Translations under genes and position numbers: made by a program
Notes under the pieces: model-generated
Seen by the model: only the letters and a program-made list of their open reading frames with translations
Told to the model about the DNA's origin: nothing
The model's database searches: none
NCBI RefSeq assembly: GCF_000949135.2
Contig: NZ_JTAN02000019.1
Span: 930,001 to 994,000, forward strand
Direction of reading: 5' to 3'
Origin: Burkholderia sp. USMB20
Lineage (GTDB): Bacteria > Pseudomonadota > Gammaproteobacteria > Burkholderiales > Burkholderiaceae
Length of the DNA: 64,000 nucleotides
In this document: positions 1-11,189 of the stretch, one piece after another
Layout of the letters: every line of letters starts with the position of its first letter
Position numbering within the stretch: the stretch's first letter is position 1

Positions 1-551
1 CGAACGCTCATTCATCAGCCGATTGACTCGATCAGGCCACCGGCGTCTCAAAAATTCTTCACTTAAATTTGCACTCTTTCGGACATTGACGACCGAAAAA
101 GCAACAAATCCCCCCTCTGTGACAACAGAAGAAATGGTTACTGCACGTCGAATCCCGCCACGGATACCTGGCCAGTTAGCGAACGAACGTCGGAAAACCA
201 CGGAAAATAACCAACACGACGGCACACCTGCAAGGCACGTCCGGCATTGGCAGCCGGCCGATTGCGCCTGTTATCAGGGGTGTTCGACCGTCTCATGCAA
301 TCGAACTGCCCGCTCTGGTTCTCGCGACTTACAGCGCAGGGTCTCCCGACGCCGACATTATCGCATGGAAGTCGGACACACCCGAAATCACTCTGTAAGT
401 TATAGGATCAGTCCGCATCACGATCGACCGGTAATAAGCGGTAATTAATACGGACTGCATACCCGATTTAACAATGTTCGTGTCGTGGCAAACGGCATGC
501 GACACGCGGATTGAAACGTTTTACATGCCGCTGCTCCGGCGGGTGCGGTGG
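1..551. other. Intergenic region without a convincing gene
   Basis: This stretch is visibly less GC-rich than the rest of the window, and no open frame in it has Burkholderia-like codon use or a recognisable protein. The frames that exist read as arginine- and histidine-rich nonsense. It holds scattered AT-rich patches (around 60-130 and 430-450) and a short direct repeat, CGGTAAT twice at a 10-bp period (429-445). It probably carries the promoter of a leftward gene outside the window as well as sequences upstream of the mechanosensitive channel gene. I cannot assign a function. Confidence 0.5.
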
Positions 552-580
552 TTGTCTCGGTCATGCAGGTCGGTTATAAC
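552..580 (+). promoter_or_regulatory. Sigma70-type promoter upstream of the mscS-like gene
   Basis: TTGTCT (552-557) and TATAAC (575-580) are separated by exactly 17 bp. They sit 54 bp before the ATG of the channel gene, on the same strand. Match and spacing are good for a housekeeping sigma factor; no experiment supports it. Confidence 0.5.
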
Positions 581-633
581 CGTGCGACGAAAATCGGCCG
601 CAGGCCATTCTTTAAACCCGCCATGGAGCCCCC

Positions 634-1446
634 ATGCTGAACCTGGAATCCACCCAGCAATTCCTGATGACCCGCGGCCTCGACTTCGGCCTCAACCTCC
701 TCGCCGCGATCGTCCTGTGGTTCATCGGCCGCTGGGCGATCCGCCTCGGCACGCGCCTGCTGGGCAAGGTGGTACGCCGCAGCGGCAAGGTCGACCCGAC
801 GCTCACCGACTACCTGACCTCCGTCGTCAGCGTGCTGCTGACGATCCTGCTGATCCTCGCGATCCTGCAGATCTTCGGTGTTCAGACCACGTCGTTCGCC
901 GCCCTGCTCGCCGGCCTCGGCCTCGCGATCGGCACGGCCTGGGGCGGCCTGCTCGCGCACTTCGCCGCCGGCGTGTTCATGCAGGTGCTGCGTCCGTTCA
1001 AGATCGGCGACGTGATCAGCGCGGGCGGCGTCACGGGCACGGTGAAGGAACTCGGCCTGTTCGGCACGACGATCATCACCGCCGACAACGTCGTGACGAT
1101 CGTCGGCAACAACAAGATCTTCTCGGACAACATCGCGAACTACAGCGCGACGCCGCATCGCCGCGTGGACCTGACCGCGAAGATCGCGAACGGCGTCGAC
1201 GCGGCCGATGCGATCAACCGCCTGAAGACGCAGATCCAGTTGATCCCGAACGTGATGAAGGTGCCGGCGCCGGACGTCGGCGTGCTGCAGTTCACGCCGG
1301 AAGGCCCGCTGCTGTTCGTGCGTCCGTCGACGCAGCCGGAGAACTACTGGCAGGTGTACTGCGACACCAACCGCGTGATCCTCGAGACGTTCCGCGACGC
1401 GCAATACCCGACGCCCGAAACGCCGATCTTCCATCGCACGACCTGA
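634..1446 (+). CDS. Small mechanosensitive ion channel (MscS family)
   Basis: This 270-residue inner-membrane protein is a pore-forming channel that would release solutes when membrane tension rises on hypo-osmotic shock. Three membrane segments are visible: residues about 17-35, 62-83 and a glycine/alanine-rich pore helix at about 88-118 containing GLGLAIGTAWGGLLAHFAAG. This leads into the FKIGD motif that opens the beta domain (about 122-185), followed by an alpha/beta C-terminal domain. The length fits the three-helix MscS-type (YnaI/MscS-short) class. The ATG at 634 follows a GGAG-like sequence. The gene is monocistronic, with its own promoter upstream and a shared terminator downstream that faces the dedA gene. 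Confidence 0.88.
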   Translation: MLNLESTQQFLMTRGLDFGLNLLAAIVLWFIGRWAIRLGTRLLGKVVRRSGKVDPTLTDYLTSVVSVLLTILLILAILQIFGVQTTSFAALLAGLGLAIGTAWGGLLAHFAAGVFMQVLRPFKIGDVISAGGVTGTVKELGLFGTTIITADNVVTIVGNNKIFSDNIANYSATPHRRVDLTAKIANGVDAADAINRLKTQIQLIPNVMKVPAPDVGVLQFTPEGPLLFVRPSTQPENYWQVYCDTNRVILETFRDAQYPTPETPIFHRTT

Positions 1447-1561
1447 GGAACGGTGCCGCCAAGCGGTTCGCGGGATCTGACTGAAGCTGCCGGCGTCGAG
1501 CAGCCGGATCGGCCGATACCGCACATCGGCAATCGATCGGAGCGCACGAACCGTACGGACG

Positions 1562-1594
1562 AAAAAAAGCGTGGCAATGAACTGCCACGCTTTT
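1562..1594. terminator. Bidirectional Rho-independent terminator between mscS-like and dedA genes
   Basis: A perfect 12-bp stem, AAAAGCGTGGCA with TGCCACGCTTTT, encloses a 6-nt loop (1577-1582). It has A residues on the left and T residues on the right, so it can end transcription of both convergent genes. Confidence 0.85.
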
Positions 1595-1622
1595 CACTGC
1601 GCCGAAGCGAAAACGCGCAGGC

Positions 1623-2306
1623 TCAGTGGCCGCGCGTGTTCTGCGTACCGCCCGAATGCCGCCCGCGCACCAGCTTCCACAGCGCGCCGAGCGCGACCGG
1701 CACGATCGCCGCGCCGATCCCCGCCAGCACGATCACGTTCAGATACTGGCGGATGAACGGGATATTGCCGAAGAAGTAGCCGAGCAGCACCAGCAGCAGC
1801 ACCCAGAGCAACGCGCCGACCACGTTGAACAGCTGGAAGCGCGCGACGCTCATCGACGACGCGCCGGCAACAAACGGTGCGAACGTGCGCACGACCGGGA
1901 TGAAACGCGCGAGCACGATCGTCTTGCCGCCGTGCTTGTCGTAGAACGAGTGGGTCTTCTGCAGCGCCGCGCGATCGAGGAAGCGCTCGAGCACCGGGAT
2001 ATGCGTATTGAACACCTTCGGCCCGACCCAGCGGCCGATCAGGTAGTTCACGGTATTGCCGGCAATCGCCGCGACCAGCAGCAGCACGATCAGTCCGCCG
2101 ACGTTCATGTCGCCCGTCGCCGCGAACGCGCCGCCGATGAACAGCAGCGAATCGCCCGGCAGGAACGGCAACACGACGAGCCCCGTCTCGCAGAACACGA
2201 TCAGGAACAGCACCAGATACACCCACGCACCGTACTGCCGGATGAAGTCGCCGAGGAACGCGTCGATATGCAGGACCAGGTTGACGAAATGAAGCAGCGT
2301 ATCCAA
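1623..2306 (-). CDS. DedA family membrane protein
   Basis: DedA (SNARE-associated/VTT) proteins are polytopic inner-membrane proteins implicated in lipid flipping (undecaprenyl phosphate or phospholipid recycling) and membrane homeostasis. The core motif FLPGDSLLFIGG lies in the first third, and there are hydrophobic segments at the N-terminus, centre and C-terminus. I chose a TTG start at 2306: a GAGGAA ribosome binding site lies six bases upstream, and the protein then begins with the normal amphipathic DedA N-terminus, giving 227 residues. The longer frame to 2366 has an unlikely proline/arginine-rich extension. It converges with the channel gene and shares a terminator with it. Substrate unknown. 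Confidence 0.85.
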   Translation of the reverse strand: MDTLLHFVNLVLHIDAFLGDFIRQYGAWVYLVLFLIVFCETGLVVLPFLPGDSLLFIGGAFAATGDMNVGGLIVLLLVAAIAGNTVNYLIGRWVGPKVFNTHIPVLERFLDRAALQKTHSFYDKHGGKTIVLARFIPVVRTFAPFVAGASSMSVARFQLFNVVGALLWVLLLVLLGYFFGNIPFIRQYLNVIVLAGIGAAIVPVALGALWKLVRGRHSGGTQNTRGH

Positions 2307-2477
2307 ATGCGATTCCTCGAAGGCGAAAGGGCCGGAGCGGCCGAAAAGCGGAAGTGCCCGCCGCACAAGGCGGTGCGCGGAACGCAGTCATCATACCGAA
2401 ACTACCTTAAGGCTCCGTGAAAAAAACGTAAGCGGCCCCGGCCACGGCATCCGCCGCCGCCTCGCTATAATTCGGCC

Positions 2478-4472
2478 ATGTCCGAAATCACCGAAACGGC
2501 CGCAGGCGCCGTGCCCACGCCCGCCGCGCGCCCGCTGCGCGCGATCCAGCCCCTGCCCGATCAGCTGATCAGCCAGATCGCCGCCGGCGAGGTGGTCGAA
2601 CGCCCGGCGTCGGTCGTCAAGGAGTTGCTCGAGAACGCGATGGACGCCGGCGCGACGACGCTGCGCATCGTGCTCGAGGAAGGCGGGGTCAAGCGCATCT
2701 CGATCACCGACGACGGCTGCGGGATTCCGCCCGACGAACTGCCGCTCGCGCTGATGCGTCACGCGACGAGCAAGATCCGCTCGCTCGAGGAGCTCGAGGC
2801 GGTCGCAACGCTGGGTTTCCGTGGCGAAGCGCTCGCGTCGATCGCGTCGGTCGCCGAGATGTCGATCACGAGCCGCACGGCCGAGGTCGCGCATGCGACG
2901 AAGATCGACGCGACCACGGGCGCGCTGTCGCCGGCCGCCGGCGCGGTCGGCACGACGATCGAGGTGCGCGAGCTGTACTTCAACACGCCCGCGCGCCGCA
3001 AATTCCTGAAAAGCGAGCAGACCGAGTTCGGCCACTGCCTGGAAATGATCCGCCGCGCGGCGCTCGCGCGGCCGGACGTCGCGATCTCGGTGCTGCACAA
3101 CGGCAAGGCCGTCGAGCACTGGAACGCGACCGAACCCGCACAGCGCGTCGCGAAGATCCTCGGCGACGGCTTCGCGACCGCACACCTGCCGCTCGACGAG
3201 CAGGCCGGGCCGCTCGCCGTCTACGGCTGCGCGGGCCTGCCGACCGCGAGCCGCGGCCGCGCCGACCAGCAATACTTCTTCGTCAACGGCCGCTTCGTGC
3301 GCGACAAGCTGCTCACGCACGCGGTACGCGCGGCGTACGAGGATGTCCTCCACGGCGACCGTTACCCATCGTACGTGCTATTCCTCGATCTGCCGCCCGA
3401 AGCGGTCGACGTGAACGTGCACCCGTCGAAGATCGAGGTGCGGTTCCGCGATTCGCGCTCGATCCACCAGTACGTCTTCCACGCGGTGCAGCGCGCGCTC
3501 GCGCGCCATGCAGGCGCGTCGCCGGAAACCACCGCGGGCGGCCATGCCGCACAACTCTCACCGGCGCCGAGCGGCCCCGCGTCATTCCTGAATACGCCGC
3601 TCGGCCAGGGCGCGGCCACCGGCACGGGCGGCAGCGGCTTCTCGTTGGCGTCGTCCTCCTCGTCGTCGGGCAACACGTGGATGCGCCAGGCGCGCATGAC
3701 GCAGGGCACACTGCCGGTCGCGCAGCCGCTCGCGCTCTACGACGCGCTGTTCGGCCGCAAGGATACGGGCGCGGGCACGCCGGACGGCACGACGATCGTC
3801 GCGCGCGATGCGGCCGATGCGGCGGCTGCGCCGGTCGCGCCGCTGTCGGGCTTCGTCGCGTCGCCACTCGCCGCCACCGCGCACGACGAGCAGCCGCTCG
3901 GCTTCGCGCTCGGCCAGATCCACGGGATCTACGTGCTCGCGCAGAACGCGCACGGCCTCGTGATCGTCGACATGCACGCGGCGCACGAACGGATCCTGTA
4001 CGAACAGTTCAAGAACGCGCTCGCCGACCGCACGGTCGCCGTGCAGTCGCTGCTGCTGCCGATCTCGATGACGGCGACGCCGGTCGAGATCGGCACGGTC
4101 GAGGAAGAACGCGACACGCTCGAATCGCTCGGCTTCGACCTCGCGGTGCTGTCGCCGACGTCGCTCGCGATCCGTGCGGTGCCCGCGCTGCTGAAGGACG
4201 CGGACCTGCAGTCGCTCGCGCGCGCGGTGCTCGCCGACCTGCACGCGTTCGGCGGTTCGCGCGTGCTCACCGAACGCCAGCACGAGCTGCTCGGCACGCT
4301 TGCGTGTCACCACGCGGTGCGCGCGAACCGGCGCCTGACGCTCGACGAGATGAACGCGCTGCTGCGCCAGATGGAAGCGACCGAACGCGCGGACCAGTGC
4401 AATCACGGCCGGCCGACGTGGTATCAGCTCACGCTGAACGATCTCGACCGTCTCTTCATGCGCGGACAATGA
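2478..4472 (+). CDS. mutL: DNA mismatch repair protein MutL
   Basis: MutL couples mismatch recognition by MutS to strand incision. The N-terminal GHKL ATPase is clear: ENAMDAGAT, the Mg/ATP loop DDGCGI and [11 protein letters not shown] low-complexity Gly/Ser/Pro linker covers about residues 340-440. The C-terminal domain has [12 protein letters not shown] at residues 498-509, which fits the DQHA(X)2E(X)4E endonuclease motif with Met for Gln. It also has ACHHAVRA (Cys610) and CNHGRPTW (Cys641), the zinc/metal motifs. This implies the latent-endonuclease form found in bacteria without MutH. At 664 residues the length is normal. The stop overlaps the miaA start by ATGA, so the two are probably translationally coupled. 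Confidence 0.97.
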   Translation: MSEITETAAGAVPTPAARPLRAIQPLPDQLISQIAAGEVVERPASVVKELLENAMDAGATTLRIVLEEGGVKRISITDDGCGIPPDELPLALMRHATSKIRSLEELEAVATLGFRGEALASIASVAEMSITSRTAEVAHATKIDATTGALSPAAGAVGTTIEVRELYFNTPARRKFLKSEQTEFGHCLEMIRRAALARPDVAISVLHNGKAVEHWNATEPAQRVAKILGDGFATAHLPLDEQAGPLAVYGCAGLPTASRGRADQQYFFVNGRFVRDKLLTHAVRAAYEDVLHGDRYPSYVLFLDLPPEAVDVNVHPSKIEVRFRDSRSIHQYVFHAVQRALARHAGASPETTAGGHAAQLSPAPSGPASFLNTPLGQGAATGTGGSGFSLASSSSSSGNTWMRQARMTQGTLPVAQPLALYDALFGRKDTGAGTPDGTTIVARDAADAAAAPVAPLSGFVASPLAATAHDEQPLGFALGQIHGIYVLAQNAHGLVIVDMHAAHERILYEQFKNALADRTVAVQSLLLPISMTATPVEIGTVEEERDTLESLGFDLAVLSPTSLAIRAVPALLKDADLQSLARAVLADLHAFGGSRVLTERQHELLGTLACHHAVRANRRLTLDEMNALLRQMEATERADQCNHGRPTWYQLTLNDLDRLFMRGQ

Positions 4473-5446
4473 GCGCTGCACCGCAGTCCGCCCCGACGAC
4501 GATCGCCTGCCTGCTCGGCCCCACCGCCTCCGGCAAGACGGCCGCGGCGCTGGCGCTCGCCGCGCGCCGTCCGATCGAGATCGTCAGCGTCGATTCGGCG
4601 CTCGTCTACCGCGACATGGATATCGGCACCGCGAAACCGACGCGCGACGAGCGCGCGAGCGTGCCGCATCACCTGATCGACATCATCGACCCGGCCGATG
4701 CGTATTCGGCGGCCGAATTCCGCGCGGACGCGCTGCGCCTGATCGGCGAGATCGCCGCGCGCGGCCGCACGCCGCTGCTCGCGGGCGGCACGATGCTGTA
4801 CTACAAGGCGCTCACGCAGGGCCTCAACGACCTGCCGACCGCCGATCCGGCCGTGCGCGCCGAGCTCGACGCCGAGGCGGCGCGCGACGGCTGGCCGGCA
4901 CTCCACGCGCGGCTCGCGCAGGTCGACCCCGCGACGGCCGTGCGGCTCGCACCGAACGATTCGCAGCGGATCCAGCGCGCGCTCGAAGTGTTCCTGCTGA
5001 GCGGGCAGCCGATGTCAGTGCTGCTCGCCGCGCCGCGGCGCGCGGACGACGAAGCCGCTGCGTACCGCTTCGTGCCGGTCGCACTGGAACCATCCGACCG
5101 CGCGGTGCTGCACGCGCGCATCGCGCAACGCTTCGACGCGATGCTCGACGCGGGCTTCATCGACGAAGTCGAACGGCTGCGCCGCCGCGAGGATCTGCAT
5201 CTCGGCCTGCCGTCGATGCGCTGCGTCGGCTACCGGCAGGCATGGGAATTCCTCGACGGCGACACCGACTACCGGACCATGCGCGACAAAGGCATCTTCG
5301 CGACGCGCCAGCTGTGCAAACGGCAGATCACGTGGCTGCGCGCGATGCCGGAGCGGATCGTCGTCGACTGCGTCGCGCCGGATTCGACGGCGCAGGCGCT
5401 CGACACGCTTGAACGCGTGCTCGACGGTCGCATCGACGATCAATAA
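4469..5446 (+). CDS. miaA: tRNA dimethylallyltransferase MiaA
   Basis: MiaA transfers dimethylallyl from DMAPP to N6 of A37 in tRNAs that read UNN codons. The P-loop GPTASGKT is at residues 17-24, followed by [16 protein letters not shown] and HHLIDI, the substrate and tRNA contacts of the family. [10 protein letters not shown] and the C-terminal [12 protein letters not shown] are also typical. The ATG at 4469 overlaps the mutL stop by four bases and gives 325 residues, the usual length. A longer in-frame reading that runs back through mutL is only an out-of-frame shadow of that gene. mutL-miaA adjacency is common in proteobacteria. Confidence 0.97.
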   Translation: MSAAPQSAPTTIACLLGPTASGKTAAALALAARRPIEIVSVDSALVYRDMDIGTAKPTRDERASVPHHLIDIIDPADAYSAAEFRADALRLIGEIAARGRTPLLAGGTMLYYKALTQGLNDLPTADPAVRAELDAEAARDGWPALHARLAQVDPATAVRLAPNDSQRIQRALEVFLLSGQPMSVLLAAPRRADDEAAAYRFVPVALEPSDRAVLHARIAQRFDAMLDAGFIDEVERLRRREDLHLGLPSMRCVGYRQAWEFLDGDTDYRTMRDKGIFATRQLCKRQITWLRAMPERIVVDCVAPDSTAQALDTLERVLDGRIDDQ

Positions 5447-5552
5447 CGGGGCAGGATCGCCGCGCATCGATCCTGCTTGCGCGCGATACCCTCGTCTTCG
5501 GTCATCGTCGTTCCTCCTTCGGCCGCCCGCCAATACGCCAAGCGCCGCACCA

Positions 5553-5590
5553 GAAAAAAAGCCGCCCGGATCGACTCCGGGCGGCTTTCG
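5553..5590. terminator. Terminator between miaA and purM
   Basis: An 11-bp stem, GCCGCCCGGA region with CCGGGCGGCTTT, is flanked on the minus strand by a seven-T tail and on the plus strand by TTT. It should act strongly for purM (minus) and weakly for miaA. Confidence 0.85.
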
Positions 5591-5617
5591 TTACTGCATC
5601 CTACTTGGCGCGCTGCG

Positions 5618-6673
<1,056 letters not shown>

Positions 6674-6911
6674 GGGGGAATGCGAGAAGGTCGGTAAAAT
6701 GCGATTTTACCCGAAGCCGGCCCGTTGGCCGGAATTCCCAGCACCGAATCGTCAGGGATTGCATCTTGGTCGACACGTCCCCGTTTTCATCGCCCCGCGA
6801 GCCGCGCCGGAAACCGCGCGCCGCCGTGCGTGCGGCCGCGTGTTCAGGCACCGGAGCAGCCCCCCGCGCGTGCCCGGCGTACGGCGCGCGTTTCATCAAC
6901 CGACCTGCATT

Positions 6912-7655
6912 GTGACTGTTGTGTCCCGTCAACTGACGCTCGATCTCGGCACGCCGCCGCCCGCCACGTTCGACAACTTCATCATGAATGAGGAGAACGA
7001 CGAGCTCATCTCGCGGCTCCAGAAGCTCGACCTCGCGCTCGCGGCGGGGCCCGTGCCGGACCGGTCGTTCTACATCTGGGGCGAGCCCGGCAGCGGCCGC
7101 ACCCACCTGCTGCAGGCGCTCGTGAGCGACGCGTCGTACGGCTACGCGCGCTACCTGACGCCGCAAAGCCCGCTCGGCGCGTTCACGTTCGACCCGCGCA
7201 TCGGCATCTACGCGATCGACGACTGCGACAAGATGAGCGACACGCAGCAGGTCGCGCTGTTCAACCTGTTCAACGAGGTCCGCGCGCACCCGTCGAGCGC
7301 GTTCGTCGCGGCGGGCCCCGCGGCGCCGCTCGCGCTCGACGTGCGCGAGGATCTGCGCACGCGCCTCGGCTGGGGGCTCGTGTTCCACCTGTCGCCGCCG
7401 TCCGACGCCGGCAAGATCGCCGTACTGAAGCTCGCGGCGAAGGAGCGCGGGATCGCGCTCACCGACGACATCGCCGCTTACCTGCTCACCCATTTCCGCC
7501 GCGACATGCCGAGCCTGATGGCGCTGCTCGACGCGCTCGACCGCTTCTCGCTCGAGCAGAAACGCGCCGTCACGCTGCCGCTGCTGCGCCGGATGCTGGC
7601 CCGCCCCGGCGACGACATCGCACCACCGGGCACAGGCCCGAACCGCTTCGAGTAA
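6912..7655 (+). CDS. hda: DnaA regulatory inactivator Hda
   Basis: Hda, bound to the DNA-loaded beta clamp, stimulates ATP hydrolysis by DnaA and so prevents re-initiation of replication. The N-terminal QLTLDLG fits the clamp-binding consensus. The AAA+ core follows, with GEPGSGRTHLLQAL, in which Arg replaces the P-loop Lys as is usual in Hda, and the Walker B-like IYAIDDCDK. The DNA-binding domain IV of DnaA is absent. I chose the GTG at 6912 (247 residues); a second GTG three codons later is equally possible. The long upstream extension in the same frame is Arg/Pro-rich noise. It heads a plus-strand run of housekeeping genes. Confidence 0.9.
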   Translation: MTVVSRQLTLDLGTPPPATFDNFIMNEENDELISRLQKLDLALAAGPVPDRSFYIWGEPGSGRTHLLQALVSDASYGYARYLTPQSPLGAFTFDPRIGIYAIDDCDKMSDTQQVALFNLFNEVRAHPSSAFVAAGPAAPLALDVREDLRTRLGWGLVFHLSPPSDAGKIAVLKLAAKERGIALTDDIAAYLLTHFRRDMPSLMALLDALDRFSLEQKRAVTLPLLRRMLARPGDDIAPPGTGPNRFE

Positions 7656-7666
7656 AATGCGCTTCC

Positions 7667-8344
7667 ATGACTAATCTGGCACTCTTTGACCTCGATCACA
7701 CGCTGATCCCGACCGATAGCGACCACGAATGGGGCCGCTTCATGGTGAAGCTCGGCATCGTCGACGCGGAAAGCTTCTCGCGTCAGAACGATCAGTTCTT
7801 CGCCGACTACAAGGCCGGCAAGCTCGACATCCATGCGTACCTGTGCGCGATGCTCACGCCGCTCGCGAAGTATTCGCGCGCGCAGCTGGCCGAATGGCAC
7901 GAGCAGTACATGCACGAGGTGATCCGCCCCGCGATGACGCCCGCCGCGCTCGAACTCGTGCGCAAGCACCTCGATGCCGGCGACCTGTGCTGCGTCGTGA
8001 CCGCGACCAACGAATTCATCACGCGTCCGATCGCGACCGCGTTCGGCGTCGACACACTGATCGCGTGCGAGGTCGAAACGACCGACGGCCATCCCGACTC
8101 GCCGTACACGGGCCGGCCGACCGGCACGCCGAGCTATCGCGAAGGCAAGATCGTGCGCACCGAAGCGTGGCTCGCGTCGCTCGGCAAGCACTGGGACGAC
8201 TTCGAACACAGCTACTTCTACAGCGACTCGCACAACGACATCCCGTTGCTCGAGAAAGTCACCGACCCGATCGCGACCAACCCCGACGACACGCTGCGTG
8301 CGCATGCAAGCGACCGCGGCTGGCGCATCCTCGATCTCTTCTGA
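7667..8344 (+). CDS. HAD-superfamily hydrolase, subfamily IB (SerB/CicA-like phosphatase)
   Basis: This predicted cytosolic phosphomonoesterase has 225 residues. Motif I, FDLDHTLIPTDSD, sits at residues 7-19 with both catalytic aspartates. Motif II is TATNEF (about residue 107), and motif III is DSHNDIPLLE (about 186-195), the metal-binding loop. The length and the PSP-like layout fit the HAD-IB group that includes phosphoserine phosphatase and CicA, but the substrate cannot be read from the sequence. It starts 11 bases after hda and ends 5 bases before pcnB, so it is probably co-transcribed with them. Confidence 0.88.
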   Translation: MTNLALFDLDHTLIPTDSDHEWGRFMVKLGIVDAESFSRQNDQFFADYKAGKLDIHAYLCAMLTPLAKYSRAQLAEWHEQYMHEVIRPAMTPAALELVRKHLDAGDLCCVVTATNEFITRPIATAFGVDTLIACEVETTDGHPDSPYTGRPTGTPSYREGKIVRTEAWLASLGKHWDDFEHSYFYSDSHNDIPLLEKVTDPIATNPDDTLRAHASDRGWRILDLF

Positions 8345-8349
8345 ACGTC

Positions 8350-9885
8350 GTGATCAAAAAATTCATTCGCAAGCTGCTCGGCCAGGACGGCGCCGAACAC
8401 ACGTCGCCCGTCGAGGCGCCCGCCGTCGAAACGGCCCCTGCCCCGCGCCCCGCGAAGGGGAGCCGCGGCGGCGGCGCCAAGAAGGCGCGCAGCAACCACG
8501 AGCCGACCGTCGTGCCGGCCAGCGTGCACCAGATCGATCCGTCGCTGATCTCGCGAAACGCCGTGCGCGTGACCGACACACTGCAGCAGGCGGGCTTTCG
8601 CGCGTTCATCGTCGGCGGTGCCGTACGCGACCTGCTGCTCGGCATCGCGCCGAAGGACTTCGACGTCGCGACCGACGCGACGCCGACCGAGGTGCAGCGC
8701 CTGTTCCGCCGCGCGCGCCTGATCGGCCGCCGCTTCCAGATCGTCCACGTGCAGTTCGGCCAGGAACTGATCGAGGTGTCGACGTTCCGCGCGCTGGTCG
8801 ACGCGCCGCCCGAAGCCGCCGCGGCCGAGCCGCCGAAGCGCCTGAAGCGCGACGAGCTCGATCGCCGCACGCACGCGGTGGACGCGAGCGGCCGCGTGCT
8901 GCGCGACAACGTGTGGGGCGAACAGCACGAAGACGCCGCGCGCCGCGACTTCACGATCAACGCGATGTACTACGACCCGTCGACGCAGACGGTGCTCGAC
9001 TACCACGACGGGATGGCCGACATGCGCGCCCGCCTGTTGCGGATGATCGGCGACCCGGCCACGCGCTTCCGCGAGGATCCGGTGCGGATGCTGCGCGTCG
9101 TGCGCTTCGCGGCGAAGCTCGGCTTCGAGATCGAGCCGCACACGCGCGAGCCGATCAACGCGCTCGCCGACCTGATCAACAACGTGCCGGCCGCGCGCCT
9201 GTTCGACGAAATGCTGAAGCTGCTGCTGTCGGGCCATGCGCTCGCGTGCCTGCAGCAGCTGCGCAAGGAAGGCCTGCACCACGGGCTGCTGCCGCTGCTC
9301 GACGTCGTGCTCGAGCAGCCGCAGGGCGAGAAGTTCATCACGCTCGCGCTGAACAACACCGACGCGCGCGTGCGCGCCGGCAAGCCGGTGTCGCCGGGCT
9401 TCCTGTTCGCGACGCTGCTGTGGCACGACATGCGCCAGCGCTTCGAGCAATACACGGCGGAGGGCGAAATCCCGGTGCCGGCGCTCCATCGCGCGATGGA
9501 CGACGTGCTCGACATGCAGACCGAGAAGCTCGCGATCCACAAGCGCTACTCGGCCGACATGCGCGAGATCTGGGGCCTGCAACTGCGCCTCGAAAAACGC
9601 TCGGGCCGCAGCGCGATGCGGCTGCTGGAACACCAAAGGTTTAGAGCGGGGTATGATTTCCTCCTGTTACGCTGCGAATCCGGCGAGCTCGATGCGGAAG
9701 TCGGACAGTGGTGGACGGATTTCATCGAAGGCGACGCGGCCGCCCGTGAGGCACTCCTCACGCAGGGCGGCTCGAAGGAAAAATCGCCCCGCAAGCGGCG
9801 CCGCCGCGGCGGTGCGCGAAACCGCAAGCCGGGCGAAGGCGCCGCCGAGCAGGCGCCGGACACCGCGGGCGGTTCCGACGACTGA
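8350..9885 (+). CDS. pcnB: Poly(A) polymerase PcnB
   Basis: PcnB adds 3' poly(A) tails that target RNA for decay. The class II nucleotidyltransferase head is clear: IVGGAVRDLLLG, then DFDVATDATP with the catalytic DxD, and RRDFTINAMYYDP. RMLRVVRFAAKLGFEI matches the neck domain. The C-terminus is a basic tail rich in Lys and Arg (about 470-500), typical of PAP rather than CCA-adding enzymes. The GTG at 8350 gives the start MIKKFIRKLLGQ and 511 residues. A longer frame entering from the upstream HAD gene is a shadow. The gene follows the HAD gene by five bases. Confidence 0.93.
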   Translation: MIKKFIRKLLGQDGAEHTSPVEAPAVETAPAPRPAKGSRGGGAKKARSNHEPTVVPASVHQIDPSLISRNAVRVTDTLQQAGFRAFIVGGAVRDLLLGIAPKDFDVATDATPTEVQRLFRRARLIGRRFQIVHVQFGQELIEVSTFRALVDAPPEAAAAEPPKRLKRDELDRRTHAVDASGRVLRDNVWGEQHEDAARRDFTINAMYYDPSTQTVLDYHDGMADMRARLLRMIGDPATRFREDPVRMLRVVRFAAKLGFEIEPHTREPINALADLINNVPAARLFDEMLKLLLSGHALACLQQLRKEGLHHGLLPLLDVVLEQPQGEKFITLALNNTDARVRAGKPVSPGFLFATLLWHDMRQRFEQYTAEGEIPVPALHRAMDDVLDMQTEKLAIHKRYSADMREIWGLQLRLEKRSGRSAMRLLEHQRFRAGYDFLLLRCESGELDAEVGQWWTDFIEGDAAAREALLTQGGSKEKSPRKRRRRGGARNRKPGEGAAEQAPDTAGGSDD

Positions 9886-9920
9886 CGCGCTCGCCGGCGA
9901 ACGACGTAGGAAGTGAAGCC

Positions 9921-10463
9921 ATGACGGTTGCATATATCGGACTGGGGGCGAATCTCGGCGATGCGCGCCAGACCCTGAAGGACGCGGTGGTGTGCCTCGC
10001 GCAGCAGCGCACCATCTCGATCCTCGGCAAATCGAGCCTGTATCGCACGGCGCCCTTCGAAGCGGGCGGCGACGATTACTACAACTGCGTCGTCAAGCTC
10101 GACACGACGCTGTCGGCCCGGGAGCTGCTCGCGCTCTGCCAGAAGATCGAACATCACTTCGGGCGCGAGCGCCCGTATCGCAACGCGCCGCGCACGCTCG
10201 ACCTCGACATCCTGCTGTTCGGCTCCGATTCGATCGACGAACCCGACCTGATCGTCCCGCATCCGCGCCTCACCGATCGCGCATTCGCGCTCGTGCCGCT
10301 CGTCGAAATCGAACCGGCGCTCGACATCCCCGCGCGCGGCCGCGCCGATGCGTTCCTCGCCGCCGTCGCCGATCAGCGCGTCGAGAAGGTGCAGACCTGC
10401 CAATGCCTGATGCAGAAGGCCCTTGCCGCCGGCGCTGACGCCGACAAGAACCCCTGCCGATGA
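9921..10463 (+). CDS. folK: 2-amino-4-hydroxy-6-hydroxymethyldihydropteridine pyrophosphokinase
   Basis: FolK transfers pyrophosphate from ATP to 6-hydroxymethyl-7,8-dihydropterin in folate synthesis. Motifs are GLGANLGD at residues 7-14, the substrate loop RPYRNAPRTLDLDILLFG, where DLDILL carries the two Mg-binding Asp residues, and VPHPRLTDRAFALVPL. The C-terminus carries a short extra tail with a Cys pair. An AGGAAG ribosome binding site precedes the ATG. The 180-residue length is normal. The stop overlaps the next start by ATGA, so it is translationally coupled to the deoxynucleoside kinase. Confidence 0.95.
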   Translation: MTVAYIGLGANLGDARQTLKDAVVCLAQQRTISILGKSSLYRTAPFEAGGDDYYNCVVKLDTTLSARELLALCQKIEHHFGRERPYRNAPRTLDLDILLFGSDSIDEPDLIVPHPRLTDRAFALVPLVEIEPALDIPARGRADAFLAAVADQRVEKVQTCQCLMQKALAAGADADKNPCR

Positions 10464-11146
10464 ACACCACTCCGCTGACCGTCACCGCGCCCGACCTGCG
10501 CGCCCCGCATCGCTACCTCGTGATCGAAGGCCCGATCGGCGTCGGCAAGACGACGCTCGCGCGCCTCTTCGCCGAGCGCTGGTCGATGCAGGCGCTGCTC
10601 GAACGCCCGCAGGACAACCCGTTCCTCGAACGCTTCTATCGCGACACCGCGCGCTATGCGCTGCCCGCGCAGCTGTCGTTCGCGCTGCAGCGCGCGCAGC
10701 AGGCGCGCGAACTGATCGGCGCGCTCGATACAGGCCGGCCCGTCGTCGCCGATTTCATGCCGCAGAAGAACGACATCTTCGCGCGGCTGAACCTGCCGGA
10801 AGACGAATGGCAGCTGTACCGGTCGATCGCGACGCACCTCGACGTGCCGCAGGCACCCGCGCCCGATCTCGTCGTCTACCTGCAGGCGAGCCCCGAGGTG
10901 CTGTTCTCGCGCATCCAGAAGCGCGGGCTGCCGATGGAGCTGCAGATCAGCGACGCGTACCTGCGCTCGCTCGTCGATGCATACAACGAATTCTTCTATC
11001 ACTACGACCGCACGCCGGTGCTGACGGTCGCAGCCGAACACCTGAACCCGCTGGATTCCCCCGAAGACCTCGCGCTGCTGGTCGAGCGCATCGACACGAT
11101 GCGCGGCCGCAAGGAATTCTTCGTCAAGGGCGAGACGACGCGCTGA
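10460..11146 (+). CDS. Deoxynucleoside kinase (deoxyadenosine/deoxyguanosine kinase type)
   Basis: This is a small cytosolic kinase that phosphorylates deoxynucleosides in nucleotide salvage. The P-loop [14 protein letters not shown] lies at about residues 23-36. The central block [22 protein letters not shown] and the Glu/Asp-Arg segments that follow fit the dNK/dGK fold, and there is a C-terminal LID-like basic region. Which base it prefers cannot be decided here. It overlaps folK by four bases and precedes panB; this folK-dNK-panB order is common in beta-proteobacteria. The 228-residue length fits the family. Confidence 0.87.
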   Translation: MNTTPLTVTAPDLRAPHRYLVIEGPIGVGKTTLARLFAERWSMQALLERPQDNPFLERFYRDTARYALPAQLSFALQRAQQARELIGALDTGRPVVADFMPQKNDIFARLNLPEDEWQLYRSIATHLDVPQAPAPDLVVYLQASPEVLFSRIQKRGLPMELQISDAYLRSLVDAYNEFFYHYDRTPVLTVAAEHLNPLDSPEDLALLVERIDTMRGRKEFFVKGETTR

Positions 11147-11189
11147 CGCGTCCTCGCCTGTCGTTCCTCCCCATCGAACCGGATTTCCC

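Noticed and set aside
23-448. A 141-codon frame near the left edge
   Set aside because: It has no ribosome binding site, random composition and no recognisable motif; the region has lower GC, where chance frames look different but not gene-like.
3969-4004. Met in place of Gln in the MutL endonuclease motif as a possible loss of function
   Set aside because: The acidic and His residues of the motif are intact, and Met at this place is, as far as I recall, usual in related proteobacterial MutL proteins.
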